Source: Massilia sp. Se16.2.3
GTDB lineage: Bacteria > Pseudomonadota > Gammaproteobacteria > Burkholderiales > Burkholderiaceae_D
Direction of reading: 5' to 3'
DNA length: 64,000 nt
NCBI RefSeq assembly: GCF_014171595.1
Contig: NZ_CP050451.1
Coordinates: 3,472,001 to 3,536,000, forward strand
Position 1 is the stretch's first letter. Each line of letters begins with the position of its first letter. Below are positions 50,815 to 60,401 of this stretch, one piece after another. The notes below the pieces were generated by a model. That model made no database searches and was not told the DNA's origin. It saw only the letters and a list, made by a program, of their open reading frames with translations. Made by a program: the position numbers and the translations under genes.

Positions 50815-51075
50815 TCAGTTGAACGGGTTGTCGACGGTCTTGATATCGGGCGGAGGAAGCCGTGCCGGCAGGTCCTGTCCCTCGAGTTTTTCCACGACCG
50901 CCGACAGGATCGCGTGCAAGCGGCGCGCATGCGCGAGACCGGCCTGGTCGAGCGTGATGTCGACGTCGCCGGAGATGGTGATGCGGTCGAGGCGGTTCTC
51001 GAGCATCAGGTCGCCGACGTGCAGCACGTCGGCTTCGTTAGCGAAGGGCACGAAGCCGGCCTTCTTGGTGGGCAT
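50815..51075 (-). CDS. Conserved hypothetical protein, 86 residues
   Basis: Small soluble protein, MPTKKAGFVPFANEADVLHVGDL to IKTVDNPFN, with a regular alternation of strands and helix (RITISGDVDITLDQAGLAHARRLHAIL). Ribosome site GAGAGG precedes ATG 51075. It starts 33 bases after the nuclease stop on the same strand, so it may be co-transcribed with it. No family name known to me; an inhibitor of the nuclease is possible by position alone but the nuclease has an export signal, which makes this doubtful. Confidence 0.65.
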   Translation of the reverse strand: MPTKKAGFVPFANEADVLHVGDLMLENRLDRITISGDVDITLDQAGLAHARRLHAILSAVVEKLEGQDLPARLPPPDIKTVDNPFN

Positions 51076-51108
51076 GGGTTTCCTCTCGGCGTCAGGGTTG
51101 AATCGGGG

Positions 51109-51891
51109 TCAGGAAAAACGGAAGGACTTCTTCTGGCGGATCCTCGGCAGGTTCAGCATGCGCTCCTTCTGCGCACGCGTCAGCGAAGGCAGGAACTCGA
51201 TGCCGACGATGCGTTCGAGCTCGGCCACCGGAATCACCTGGATGTCGGCGTTGGCGCGGTTCTCGGTAAACCAGGCGGCCGCCGCCCTCTGGCGCGGGCT
51301 GTACACGACCTTGTACAGATGGGTCGGCACCAGCACCTTGCCGACCTTGCGCAGGTTCGTGCCGAGGAAGGCCGGCCCGGTGATGACGTACAGCTGTCCT
51401 TCCTTCTTGGCCATCTTGCGCACCGCGCCCTCGATCGGCGCCCAGATGTGGCGGTTATGGTCGCCGTCCTGGGGCACCATGTTGGCCAGCGTGAAGCTTT
51501 CGCGCTGGGTCTGGCGGTCGGGCATGTCGCCGTTCGGGGTCATGTGGCCGCGGTCGAAGCCGCTGCGCGCGTAATCGTCGAGCTCGGCGCGTTGCGAACG
51601 CGGCAAGCGCGGTTCCGGATGGAAGGCGTTGTCGCGCTTGAGGCCCTGGGCCGAGGCGACGTTTTCGGCGCGCAGATTTTCGGCCGACCACAAGGGCGTA
51701 CGCGTCACGCCCGAATGCATCACGCTGAATACGCCGTAGCACAGCTCGCGCGTGGCCGCGGCCAGTTTCGGGTTGCGGATTTCCGGCGCGCGGCCGTCGG
51801 CATAGTGGTCGGGGCAGCCGCTGGCCAGGGCCAGTGCGGGTGCCAGCAGCGTACCGGCGAAGGCAAGCCCGGCAAGTAGTTTCTGGAACAT
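51109..51891 (-). CDS. Secreted DNA/RNA non-specific endonuclease (NUC1/DRGH type)
   Basis: 260 residues. ATG 51891 gives a clean signal peptide, MFQKLLAGLAFAGTLLAPALALA. The beta-beta-alpha-metal motif is DDYARSGFDRGHMTPNGDM with catalytic His in DRGH, and the metal Asn is in MVPQDGDHNRHIW. The C-terminal VITGPAFLGTNLRKVGKVLVPTHLYKVVYSP completes the Serratia nuclease fold. Degrades extracellular or periplasmic nucleic acid for nutrition or matrix control. Intact. Divergent from the 52072 operon. Confidence 0.95.
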   Translation of the reverse strand: MFQKLLAGLAFAGTLLAPALALASGCPDHYADGRAPEIRNPKLAAATRELCYGVFSVMHSGVTRTPLWSAENLRAENVASAQGLKRDNAFHPEPRLPRSQRAELDDYARSGFDRGHMTPNGDMPDRQTQRESFTLANMVPQDGDHNRHIWAPIEGAVRKMAKKEGQLYVITGPAFLGTNLRKVGKVLVPTHLYKVVYSPRQRAAAAWFTENRANADIQVIPVAELERIVGIEFLPSLTRAQKERMLNLPRIRQKKSFRFS

Positions 51892-52071
51892 GTATCGATC
51901 GAATGTGTGTGACAAACGCGCATTGTAGCCGACACACATTAGCGACGCGAGAAAGGCAGCCGCCCCTGTCAATACCCGCGCACGGCTGAGAGCGACGGGT
52001 GCATTGACCGAAAGAATCGTCTAGAATTGCCGCTCTTTCGATAACATTCCATCCGGAAATAGATACCGTCA

Positions 52072-52464
52072 ATGGAAAAGGCTCCGTTCCCGGAGGACCT
52101 GCGGCGTTTCGTGCTCACCAGCATCCCGTCCGTACCCTTCCTTGAAGCCCTGCTGCTGCTGCGCGCCAATCCGGCCCAGCAATGGCATGGCGACAACCTG
52201 GCCCAGCGCCTCTACGTAGGCGAGCGCAGCGCGCAGGCATTGCTGCAGGACCTGTGCCGTGCCGGCATGGTCGCGCCCTGTCCCGAGCCTGCGCAGCGGT
52301 GCTACCAGTACCAGCCCGCTACCAGCGACCTGCGCGAGCGCATCGACGCGCTGGCCGACTTCTACGCGCGCCACCTCGTCGAAGTCACCATCCTCATCCA
52401 CTCTTCCCTCGACCGCAAGGCGCAGCAATTCGCCGATGCCTTTAAATTGCGTAAGGATTCCTAA
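52072..52464 (+). CDS. Small winged-helix-like protein
   Basis: 130 residues with a helical layout like a winged-helix DNA-binding domain (VPFLEALLLLRANPAQQWHGDNLAQRLYVGERSAQALLQDLCRAGMV) and a C-terminal helix pair (DLRERIDALADFYARHLVEVTILIH). No catalytic motif. Its stop is immediately followed by the GTG of the first DUF5985 gene. The layout hints at a regulator produced with the two membrane proteins, but no such pathway is known to me. Confidence 0.7.
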   Translation: MEKAPFPEDLRRFVLTSIPSVPFLEALLLLRANPAQQWHGDNLAQRLYVGERSAQALLQDLCRAGMVAPCPEPAQRCYQYQPATSDLRERIDALADFYARHLVEVTILIHSSLDRKAQQFADAFKLRKDS

Positions 52465-52722
52465 GTGGCGCAAACCATCTATATTCTTTGCATCCTTACC
52501 TCGCTGGCCTGCGCCTGGCTGCTTTTTGCCAGTTACCGCCGCACCGGGTACCGCCTGCTGTTCTGGAGCGGCTCGTGCTTTGCCGTGATGACCTTGAATA
52601 ATTTGTTCCTGCTGCTCGACAAGATCGTTTTCCCGAACGTCGACTTCCTGCCCGCGCGGCTGGTGAGTGCGCTGGTGGCAATCTCGCTGCTGCTGTATGG
52701 CCTGATCTACGAAAAGGAATGA
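52465..52722 (+). CDS. DUF5985 small membrane protein, first copy
   Basis: 85 residues with three hydrophobic segments (YILCILTSLACAWLLFASY, LLFWSGSCFAVMTLNNLFLLL, LVSALVAISLLLYGLIY). GTG 52465 directly abuts the preceding stop, and its own stop overlaps the next ATG (ATGA). The RRTGYRLLFWSGSCF pattern is shared with the second copy (RNSGDRFFLYFALSF), showing tandem homologues. Function of DUF5985 unknown. Confidence 0.8.
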   Translation: MAQTIYILCILTSLACAWLLFASYRRTGYRLLFWSGSCFAVMTLNNLFLLLDKIVFPNVDFLPARLVSALVAISLLLYGLIYEKE

Positions 52723-52994
52723 GCATGACCGACCTGTTCACCGGCGCGATTTGCATGGGCTCGCTCGTCATCGCCCTGTTTTTCCTGCGCTTCTGGCGCA
52801 ATTCCGGCGACCGCTTCTTCCTGTACTTCGCCCTGTCCTTCTTCATCGAAGGCATGCACCGGCTGTACTCGGCCGTGCACGATGCCGGTGGCGAGGATTC
52901 GCCCCTGCACTACCTGATCCGCCTGCTCGCCTATGGCTTGATCCTGTGGGCCATTTTCGAGAAGAACCTGCCGCGCGAGAAGAACGGGCGGTAG
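52719..52994 (+). CDS. DUF5985 small membrane protein, second copy
   Basis: 91 residues, three membrane segments (AICMGSLVIALFFLRFW, FFLYFALSFFIEGMHRL, YLIRLLAYGLILWAIF). ATG 52719 or 52725; the first overlaps the previous stop. Same fold pattern as the previous gene, so the pair may form a hetero-oligomer in the inner membrane. Translationally coupled operon with the winged-helix-like gene. Confidence 0.8.
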   Translation: MSMTDLFTGAICMGSLVIALFFLRFWRNSGDRFFLYFALSFFIEGMHRLYSAVHDAGGEDSPLHYLIRLLAYGLILWAIFEKNLPREKNGR

Positions 52995-53060
52995 CGTGCG
53001 CCCGCCCCCGCCGCCAGGGCCGATAATGGTGTCATGACATTATCTTGAACGGAGGACAGC

Positions 53061-53324
53061 ATGGCGACAAACGACCCGCGCGACCAGCCACAGGCACCGC
53101 AGACCCAGACCGACGAATTCAACCGTTCGGAAAACCTGCTGCCAGGCGAAGAAGGCGCCGAGGATGGCCGCTTCGAGGTGGCCGAGGAAGTCAACCTGGA
53201 CATGCAGGCCGACGACACCCGCCGGGTAGGCCAGCTGCCCGAAGACCTGCCCGGCAGCGTGACCGAATCGATGCCGGACACCGTCAAGACGGAGCCCGAG
53301 GACGAGAACAAGGGCACGCCCTGA
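53061..53324 (+). CDS. Acidic disordered small protein
   Basis: 87 residues, rich in Asp, Glu, Pro and Thr, no aromatic core except one Phe pair; likely disordered. ATG 53061 has the strong site CGGAGGACAGC, and an intrinsic terminator follows, so it is a real transcription unit of its own. Family unknown. Similar in character to the disordered protein at 17125. Confidence 0.65.
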   Translation: MATNDPRDQPQAPQTQTDEFNRSENLLPGEEGAEDGRFEVAEEVNLDMQADDTRRVGQLPEDLPGSVTESMPDTVKTEPEDENKGTP

Positions 53325-53351
53325 AACTCACCGGACCGGGCAGCGCAATGG

Positions 53352-53377
53352 AAAAGGGCACCGCTGGTGCCCTTTTT
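53352..53377 (+). terminator. Intrinsic terminator
   Basis: AAAAGGGCACC-GCT-GGTGCCCTTTTTT; strong stem and T-run, 28 bases after the acidic protein's stop, and usable on both strands (convergent PhyH gene). Confidence 0.85.
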
Positions 53378-53420
53378 TACGCCTGCGCGCCCCGTCTGGT
53401 TCGCTCGGAGCCCTGCCTGG

Positions 53421-54257
53421 CTACATCGTCAAGCCCATGCGCAGTCCCTCGATAGTATGGGCCTGCACGATCGGCTCGAGGCGCTCGACAAGGCGGCAGG
53501 TGATGTGGCGGCGCAGTTCGGGCGCCAGCGTCTCGTAGTAGGCGTGGGTCAGCTGCAGGTCGTGCTTGGCGGCGTTCCCCGCGTCCGGCGCGTCGACGCC
53601 GAGCACGAACACCGGGCGCGACTTGTTCGAGCGGTTGGCCGTGCCGCGGTGGATGGTGAGGGCCGAGCGCGCGGAAATGTCGCCCATGCGCGGCAGCTTG
53701 CGCTGGCGGCGCTCGTCGTAGCGCGCCCACTTGTCCTGGGCCGGGAACATCGGGTCGTCCCCAAGCAGGTCGTCCCATTGGGTGCCCGGCGCGATCTCGA
53801 ACGGCCCCATGTCCTCCTCGACGTCGACGGTGGTGATGTTGAAGGCGAGGGAGTTCAGGCGGCGGCCGACCAGGGTCGCTTCCGGTGCGGGGAAATCGCG
53901 GTGCCGGGGCTGGTGCAGCGCGCCCGGGCCGGGCACGTCGAAGCCGGCTTCGACCACGCGGTAATCGGGGCCGAGCACGGCGCGGCACACCGCCACCACC
54001 CAGGGATGGGCGATGATGTCGGCAAAGCCCGAGATGCGCTCGGGGTGCACTTCCACGTAGTAGCGGCTGGGTCCGCGTTCCAGGACGCCGCCCGGCTGAC
54101 GCTTCGCTTCGTCGAACAGCGTGGCGATATCGGCCCCCAGGCGCTCGACCCAGGCGCGCTCGAATGCGCCCTTGCAGGCAATGATGCCGTCGCCGTACAG
54201 GCCGCCCATGATGGCGGACACGTCGTACTGGTCGGCAGCGGGTGTTGCAATGCTCAT
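53421..54257 (-). CDS. Phytanoyl-CoA dioxygenase (PhyH)-family oxygenase
   Basis: 278-residue Fe(II)/2-oxoglutarate oxygenase of the PhyH family. Iron ligands: HxD in QPRHRDFPAPEATL and the distal His in SALTIHRGTANRS, with the Arg of KSRPVFVLG for 2-oxoglutarate. ATG 54257 follows GAAGGAGAACGAGG. The chain is intact. Bacterial PhyH proteins hydroxylate diverse small molecules; substrate unknown and neighbours give no clue. Confidence 0.88.
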   Translation of the reverse strand: MSIATPAADQYDVSAIMGGLYGDGIIACKGAFERAWVERLGADIATLFDEAKRQPGGVLERGPSRYYVEVHPERISGFADIIAHPWVVAVCRAVLGPDYRVVEAGFDVPGPGALHQPRHRDFPAPEATLVGRRLNSLAFNITTVDVEEDMGPFEIAPGTQWDDLLGDDPMFPAQDKWARYDERRQRKLPRMGDISARSALTIHRGTANRSNKSRPVFVLGVDAPDAGNAAKHDLQLTHAYYETLAPELRRHITCRLVERLEPIVQAHTIEGLRMGLTM

Positions 54258-54394
54258 CCTCGTTCTCCTTCGCGTATTTCCTGTGGCATGGCGCCGCGGC
54301 GCACAGCCATGTTACTGCGAAAAACCGGGGGCGGCGCGAAAACGCCGCCGCAAATCCTGACTTGTTGAAACAATCCGACAGGGATCGCGCGGCC

Positions 54395-54820
54395 TCACCA
54401 GTCCAGCGTGAGCAGCAAGGCGCCCATGCGCGGCCAGCACAACTGGCTCAGTTCATCGCGCGCGGCCCAGCGGAATGCGTCCATCTCCGGGGTCGGCAAG
54501 CCGGTGGCGTGGTGCGGGAAAAAGCTGGTACAGACGAGCTGCGACAGGTCGCCCAGCTCCTCGCCGGCTTCGACCCGGAACAGGTGCAGCCGCTTGTCGC
54601 GGCGGTAGTCGAACTCGCCGAGGTCCTGGAAGCGGTTCGCATCGAAGACGACGCCGGTCTCCTCGCGCAATTCGCGCATGGCCGACGCCAACGGTGTCTC
54701 GCCGGGGTCCTGCATCCCCTTCGGGATGTCCCAGGCGGCGGTACCCGTCACGTGGCAGAGCAACAGGCGGCCGCGGGTATCGCACACCAGGGTGCCGCAG
54801 GAAATGGTGTGCTTGCTCAT
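54395..54820 (-). CDS. NUDIX hydrolase
   Basis: 141 residues. Nudix box GMQDPGETPLASAMRELREETGV fits GX5EX7REUXEEXGU. SCGTLVCDTRGRLLLCHVTGTAAWDIPKG precedes it; FFPHHATGLPTPEMDAFRWAARDEL follows. Start ATG 54820. The family cleaves nucleoside diphosphate derivatives; this form resembles the diadenosine-polyphosphate or house-cleaning types, unproven. Downstream of the hybrid kinase gene on the same strand. Confidence 0.9.
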   Translation of the reverse strand: MSKHTISCGTLVCDTRGRLLLCHVTGTAAWDIPKGMQDPGETPLASAMRELREETGVVFDANRFQDLGEFDYRRDKRLHLFRVEAGEELGDLSQLVCTSFFPHHATGLPTPEMDAFRWAARDELSQLCWPRMGALLLTLDW

Positions 54821-54868
54821 GCGGCCCCGCCCCCGCATCCGGCGCCGGCTACGCCCCGGCCGGCTGCG

Positions 54869-57800
54869 TCATTCGATCTTGTCGTTGGTGTCCGCATTCA
54901 TGTCCTTTGTCGGTGTTGGTTTGGCGTGACCGCCCATGCGCGGCGCGCGCGCCCTCCCCTCGATCGCCGTAGCCAGCGCCTGTTCCAGTGCCTCCATGCT
55001 CACCGGCTTGGTCAGGTGCTGGTCGAATCCCGCTTGCTGCGACAGGTTCATGTCGCTTGCCGCACCCCAGCCGGTCAGGGCGACGAGCACGGTGCCTTTG
55101 AAGTCGTCGCTGGCGCGGATCGCGCGCGCCAGTTCGTGGCCGTTCATCCCGGGCAGGCCGATGTCGAGCAGGGCGAGGTCGGGCTTGACGTCGCGCGCCG
55201 CCGCCAGTCCCGCCACCCCGTCGTTGGCCATCCGCGTCTGGTGCCCCAGCGCGCCGAGCAAGGCGACCAGGCTCTCGGCAGCGTCGAGGTTGTCGTCCAC
55301 GACCAGCACCCGCAAAGGGCGCATCAGTGCCGCCGCCTGGGGTACCGCCTCGCCCGAGCTGCCCGGTGCGCCGCCTTCGCGCCGCAGCGGCAGGCGCACC
55401 GTGAAAGTGCTGCCGCGCCCGCGTCCGGCACTATAGGCCTGCACCCGCCCGCCGTGCAGCTCCACCAGCCGGCGCACCAGCGAGCCCGATCCCGAGCCCG
55501 CCCGGGCCCGGTCCAGGCTGCTGCGCACCGGGTGAACATGTCGAACACCGAGCCGATGGCGTCCGGCGCGATGCCGATCCCGCTGTCGGTCACGGCCACC
55601 ACTGCCGCTTCATCCTCGCGCCAGGCCGCCAGCCGGATGCGCCCGCCGCCGGGCGTGTACTTGGCCGCGTTGTTGAGCAGGTTCGACAGGATCTGCACCA
55701 GCCGGGTCAGGTCGGCGTCGAGCGGCAGCGGTTCGCTCGGCAGTTCCACCGCCAGCACATGGCCGCCTGCCTGGATCAGCGCCGTGCTCGTCTCGACCGC
55801 CATGTGCACGGCCTGGCGCAGGTCGACCGGCTCCTTTTTCAGCTCGATGCGCCCGCGCGTGATGCGGGCGATGTCGAGCAAATCATCCACCAGGTGGATC
55901 AGGTGGCCCAACTGGCGGTCCATCATCTCGTGCACGCGCGCCGCCGTGGCCGGGTCGCCCGGCGCCATGCGCATCAGGTCGAGACCCGTGCGGATCGGCG
56001 CCAGCGGGTTGCGCAATTCGTGCGCCAGCGTCGCCAGAAACTCGCTCTTGCGGTGGTCGGCCTCGGACAGGTCGGAGGCGATGCGGCGCAGTTCGTCCTC
56101 GGCGCGCTTCTGTTCGGTGATGTCGCGCGTGATCGTCGCCAGGCCCAGATGGCTGCCATCGGCGCCGTGGACGGCGAAGCCCTTGAAGTAGACGGGCCTG
56201 CCGTCGCCGCTGCCACGCGCTGCGAACTGCAGCTCGCCCTCCCACTTGCCCTGCGGGCCGGACAGTGAAGGCAAGACTTCGGCCCGGACGAAAGCGCGGC
56301 AGCTTTCGGCGACGAAGTCGAGCAGGCGCGCGCCGCGGATGTCGGCCCCGGGGCCGAGGCCGGCCATGGCGCGCCCCGCCAGGTTCAGGTAGACGCCGCT
56401 GCCGTCGCCGGCGAAGATGCCGATGAAGTCCGAAGACTGCTCGGCCACGGCGGCCAGGCGCCGCACTTCCTCCTCGGCCTGGCGCCGCTCGCTCTGGTCG
56501 CGCAGGTAAATGGCGATGCCGCCGCCGGGGTGGCAAAGCAGTTGATCTCGTACCAGCGCCCCCAGGCCGACAGCCAGGCCTCGAGCCGGGCCGGCACGCG
56601 CTCGCTGCGGCAGCGGCGGCAGGCGCGCTCATGCTCGCTGCCTATCCATTCCGGGAACAGGTCCCAGAACACGGCGCCGAGCAGTTCGGCGCGGGCATAG
56701 CCGCTCACGCGCTCGGCCGCGCCGTTGGCATAGGCGATGCGCCAGCCCGCGTCGAGCGCGCGAAAGCCGTCGCTCATGCTCTCGAGGATCGCATGCGAGT
56801 GCTCCTCGGCCGCCTGGCGTCCGGCCGCCTCGTGGCGCTGGCCGATCACGAGGGACGCCGTGTTCGCCAGCAGCGCCATGGCCGCGTCGTCGCGCGCGTC
56901 CCTGGCGGCACCCTCGCGGTAGTACCAGGAAAAGGCGCCCAGCACGGCACCTGCGGGTGACAGTATGGGCAGCGCGCGGCTGGCGCGGACGCCGGCTTCC
57001 AGCGCGGCGGCGCGGCAGCGCGCCCACAGCGGATCGGTGGCGATCGCGGCCGACTCGACCGCTTCGGCGCGCCAGGCCGCGGTGCCGCCGGCCGCGCCCA
57101 GCGGCGCCATGCCAAGCGCGTCGAGCTCCTCGCGCAGCCCCTGAGGCAGGCTGGGAGCGGCGGCGTGGCGCAAGCTGTCGCCGGCGCCGGCAGACTGGAT
57201 CCCGGCCAGCACGGTGCCGCCAGCGTACTCCTCGGCGGTGCGCGCCAGCACGTCGAGCACGTCTTCCAGCGGCGCGTTCGCGACCGCCAGTTCCAGCGCG
57301 CCGCGCTGGCCCAGCGCCAGCAGGTTGGCGCGCGTGCGCTCGGTGACGTCGACGCCGTGCACCAGCACTCCCGACACGCTGCCGTCGGCCTCGCGCAGTG
57401 CCATGTAGACGAAGTCCACGTAGTAGGTCTGCAATGCGCCCGCGCCCGGGCCGGACAAGAGCAGCAGGCGCACATTGCTGCCCTCGTGCGCTTCGCCGCT
57501 GCGGTAGACCTCTTCGAGCAACTCGACAAAGCCCTGGCCGGCCATTTCCGGCAGCGCCGTGCGCAGCGCCCGTCCCAGCAGCGGCCGGCGTCCGACCAGG
57601 GTGGCGAAACGGTCGTTGGCGATGTCGAACACCAGTTCCGGGCCGCGCATCACGGCCATGAAGGCGGGCGCACGATAGAAGATGTCGCGCATGCGCTCGT
57701 GCGCCGCGCGCAGTTCGGCATACAGGCGTTCGCGTTCCTCGCCGGCCTGGCGGCGCGCGCTGTCGTCGGCGAAGGTCAGTACGGCGCCGGGAGGGCCCGC

Positions 57801-58946
57801 GCCGTCGGCCATCGGATGCAGCGAAAACCTCACCGCCAGCGCGCTGCCGTCGCGCCGCAGGAAGCGTGCCTCGTCTTCGCGCAGCGCGGCGCCGGTGCGC
57901 ACCGCCTGCGCCAGCCTGTCGCCCTCGCCGGAAGCGCACAGCTGCGCCGCAATGTCGCGCCCGACCATCTCGGCCGGCGCATGGCCGAGCAATGCCGCAC
58001 CTGACGCGTTCATGAAGGTGCAGCGCGCCTGCGCATCGAGCCCGATGATGCCTTCGCCCGAGGACTCGAGCAGCAGCGCGAAGCGTTCGGTACTGGCGCC
58101 CAGCGCCTCTTCGCTGACGGCGAGGCGGTCGGTGGCCACGCGCTCGGCGGTGGCGTCGCGCACGATTTTTTGCATAGCCGCGCAGCGTGTCGCCGTCGCG
58201 CAGCGGGATCGTCACCCCGTCGGCGAAAAAGCGGCGGCCGTCGCGGCGCAGGTGCCAGCGCCGGTCCTCCGCGCGGCCGGTCTCGCGCGCGCGCCATCTC
58301 GCTGCGCGGCACGCCGGCGGCGCGGTCTTCAGGCAGGAAAATCATGTCGGACGGCTGGCCGATGGCCTCATTCGCGCTCCAGCCGAGGATGCTCTGCGCG
58401 CCCGCTTCCCAATCGGTGATGCGGCCTTCGGCATCGGTGCCGATGAAGGCGTAGTCGCGCAGGTTGTCGAGGATCAGGTGCAGGCGCTCGTCGCGCGGCG
58501 CCGGCAGTCTTCCCGGATCCGCCAAGCCCTGCCTGGCGGCGGCCAGTTCGGCGTCCTTGCGGTAGAGATCGACGAAAACCCCTACCTTGGCGCGCAGCGC
58601 CGCCGCATGCTGGGGGCTTGGCCAGGTAGTCGGCGGCACCCAGCGCATAGGCGCGCTCGAGCGTGGCGTCATCGGGGTCGCCGGCACTCAGGAAGATGAT
58701 CGGCACGGCTTGCGAACGCGGATGCTGGCGCATCAGTTCGGCCGTCTGGAAGCCGTCCAGTGTCGGCATCTGCACGTCCAGCAGGACCAGGGCGAACGCA
58801 TGCTCGAGCAGCTCCCGCAGCGCCGCCTCGCCCGACCGCACCGCGACGAGCACCGCGCCGACGCCGGCCAGTATCGCTTCCAGCACCGCCAGGTTGGCGC
58901 TCTGGTCATCCACGAGCAGGATGCGGGGTTGGACGGTGCAATTCAT
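54869..58946 (-). CDS. Giant REC-PAS-GAF-PAS-HK-REC hybrid sensor kinase, indels
   Basis: About 1,358 residues, cytoplasmic. Order: N-terminal receiver ([35 protein letters not shown]); PAS ([23 protein letters not shown]); PAS ([25 protein letters not shown]); PAS ([15 protein letters not shown]); GAF ([17 protein letters not shown]); PAS ([23 protein letters not shown]); PAS ([20 protein letters not shown]); HisKA with phospho-His in [16 protein letters not shown]; HATPase with [14 protein letters not shown]-terminal receiver ([32 protein letters not shown]). Shifts near 58625, 58270, 58175, 56530 and 55520 join six open frames; all domains are otherwise whole. A receiver at the front means it can be tuned by another phosphodonor. 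ATG 58946 starts MNCTVQP. Confidence 0.85.
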
Positions 58947-59098
58947 CTAGGGATGGTCGCTCGGGCGCCGCACCGGCGCGGGGTGGTTGCAAAGAAGGCA
59001 ATGTATGCCTACCCCTTATGAATGTCAATTGTGCGCGCTCGCCAGGCCGGGCACCGCACACTAGCGGATCGCGTGACCATAGCCTGGACGGAGCCGTA

Positions 59099-60193
59099 AT
59101 GGATTTTGACATCAGTTTCATGAACAACGACCTCGAGCACTGGGCGATCGCCATCGCGATCACGCTCGCTTCCACCGTCGCGATGCACTGGACGCGGCAA
59201 TTCATCCTGCACCGCATGGAGCAGCGGGCCGCGCGTACCGCGACCATGGCGGACGACCTGGTCGCCAAGATGCTGCGCAAGACCTATATCGTCATCATGC
59301 TGGCGCTGTCGGCGCACCTGGGCGGCATGGCGCTCGACCTGACGGCCAGGCAGCGCACGGTCAGCTCGCACGCCGCCATTGTCGCGCTGATCCTGCAGCT
59401 GGCCATCTGGGGCGATACCCTGCTGCGCGCCTGGCGCGACCATACCCGGGTCGGCGACGGGCGCAAGGCCTCGCGCACCATCGTCTGCTTCCTGCTGCGC
59501 CTGACCCTGTGGGTCGTCGCCTTCCTGATGGTCCTGGATAATTTCGGTTTCAATATCACCGCGCTGGTGGCCAGCCTCGGCATCGGCGGCATCGCGGTGG
59601 CACTGGCCGTGCAGAATATCCTCGGCGACCTCTTCGCCTCGCTGTCGATCATGCTCGACAAGCCCTTCGAGATCGGCGACTTCATCATCGTCGGCGACGT
59701 GCTCGGCTCGGTCGAGCACATCGGCCTGAAGACCACGCGCCTGCGCGGCCTGGGCGGCGAACAGGTGATCTTCTCGAACGGCGACCTGCTGAAAAGCCGC
59801 ATCCACAACCATAAACGCATGGAATCGCGCCGCGTCGCCTTCATCCTGCGCGTCGCCTATGGTGCCAGCGAGAGCCAGCTGGCGCGCGTGCCGGTCATGA
59901 TCCGCGAGGTGGTCGAGTCCCAGGGCAGCGTCGCCTTCGAGCGCGCGCACTTCTTCAACTACGGCGAATGGTCGCTCGACTTCGAGGTGGTGTACCACTT
60001 CCAGAGCCCGGACTACATCGCCCACATGGACACCCAGCAGGCCATCCTGCTCGAGATCTACCGCCGCTTCGAACGCGAGCGCATCCGCTTCGCGCACCCG
60101 CTGTCGATCGTGCGCCTGGCCGATACCGAGGGCGATGCCGCCATGCCGGCGCGGACGTATGCGCCCTCGCCGGCCGCTTCCTACCGGGGGTAA
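59099..60193 (+). CDS. MscS-type mechanosensitive channel
   Basis: 364 residues. Several N-terminal helices (AIAIAITLASTVAMHWT, IVIMLALSAHLGGMAL, HAAIVALILQLAIWG, FLLRLTLWVVAFLMVL), then the pore helix with Gly/Ala packing, ITALVASLGIGGIAVALAVQNILGDLF, and the beta domain DKPFEIGDFIIVGDVLGSVEHIGLKTTRLR. C-terminal alpha/beta domain complete. ATG 59099. Releases solutes on hypo-osmotic shock; inner membrane. Divergent from the giant kinase, convergent with the glycosyltransferase. Confidence 0.93.
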   Translation: MDFDISFMNNDLEHWAIAIAITLASTVAMHWTRQFILHRMEQRAARTATMADDLVAKMLRKTYIVIMLALSAHLGGMALDLTARQRTVSSHAAIVALILQLAIWGDTLLRAWRDHTRVGDGRKASRTIVCFLLRLTLWVVAFLMVLDNFGFNITALVASLGIGGIAVALAVQNILGDLFASLSIMLDKPFEIGDFIIVGDVLGSVEHIGLKTTRLRGLGGEQVIFSNGDLLKSRIHNHKRMESRRVAFILRVAYGASESQLARVPVMIREVVESQGSVAFERAHFFNYGEWSLDFEVVYHFQSPDYIAHMDTQQAILLEIYRRFERERIRFAHPLSIVRLADTEGDAAMPARTYAPSPAASYRG

Positions 60194-60326
60194 TCCGGAC
60201 GGCTTTGCCGCTCGCCGCCATGGACTGGGCGGTTCCGCCAGCCATGTGTCGACCGCCAGGGCCGGTGCTGGCACGGGCGAGGATCGTGCCACCGACCATC
60301 TATCGACGGCACACGCCCGCAAAAAA

Positions 60327-60353
60327 GCCCGCCGGGCGCAAGCCGGGCGGGCT
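60327..60353 (-). terminator. Intrinsic terminator for the glycosyltransferase
   Basis: On the minus strand, AGCCCGCC-CGGCTTGCGCC-CGGCGGGCT followed by TTTTT. Lies between the convergent MscS and glycosyltransferase genes. Confidence 0.75.
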
Positions 60354-60401
60354 GGATTCGGGGCGCAGGAAGCGCCCTGGCGGGCTTGTTGCCGCGTGTG
60401 A

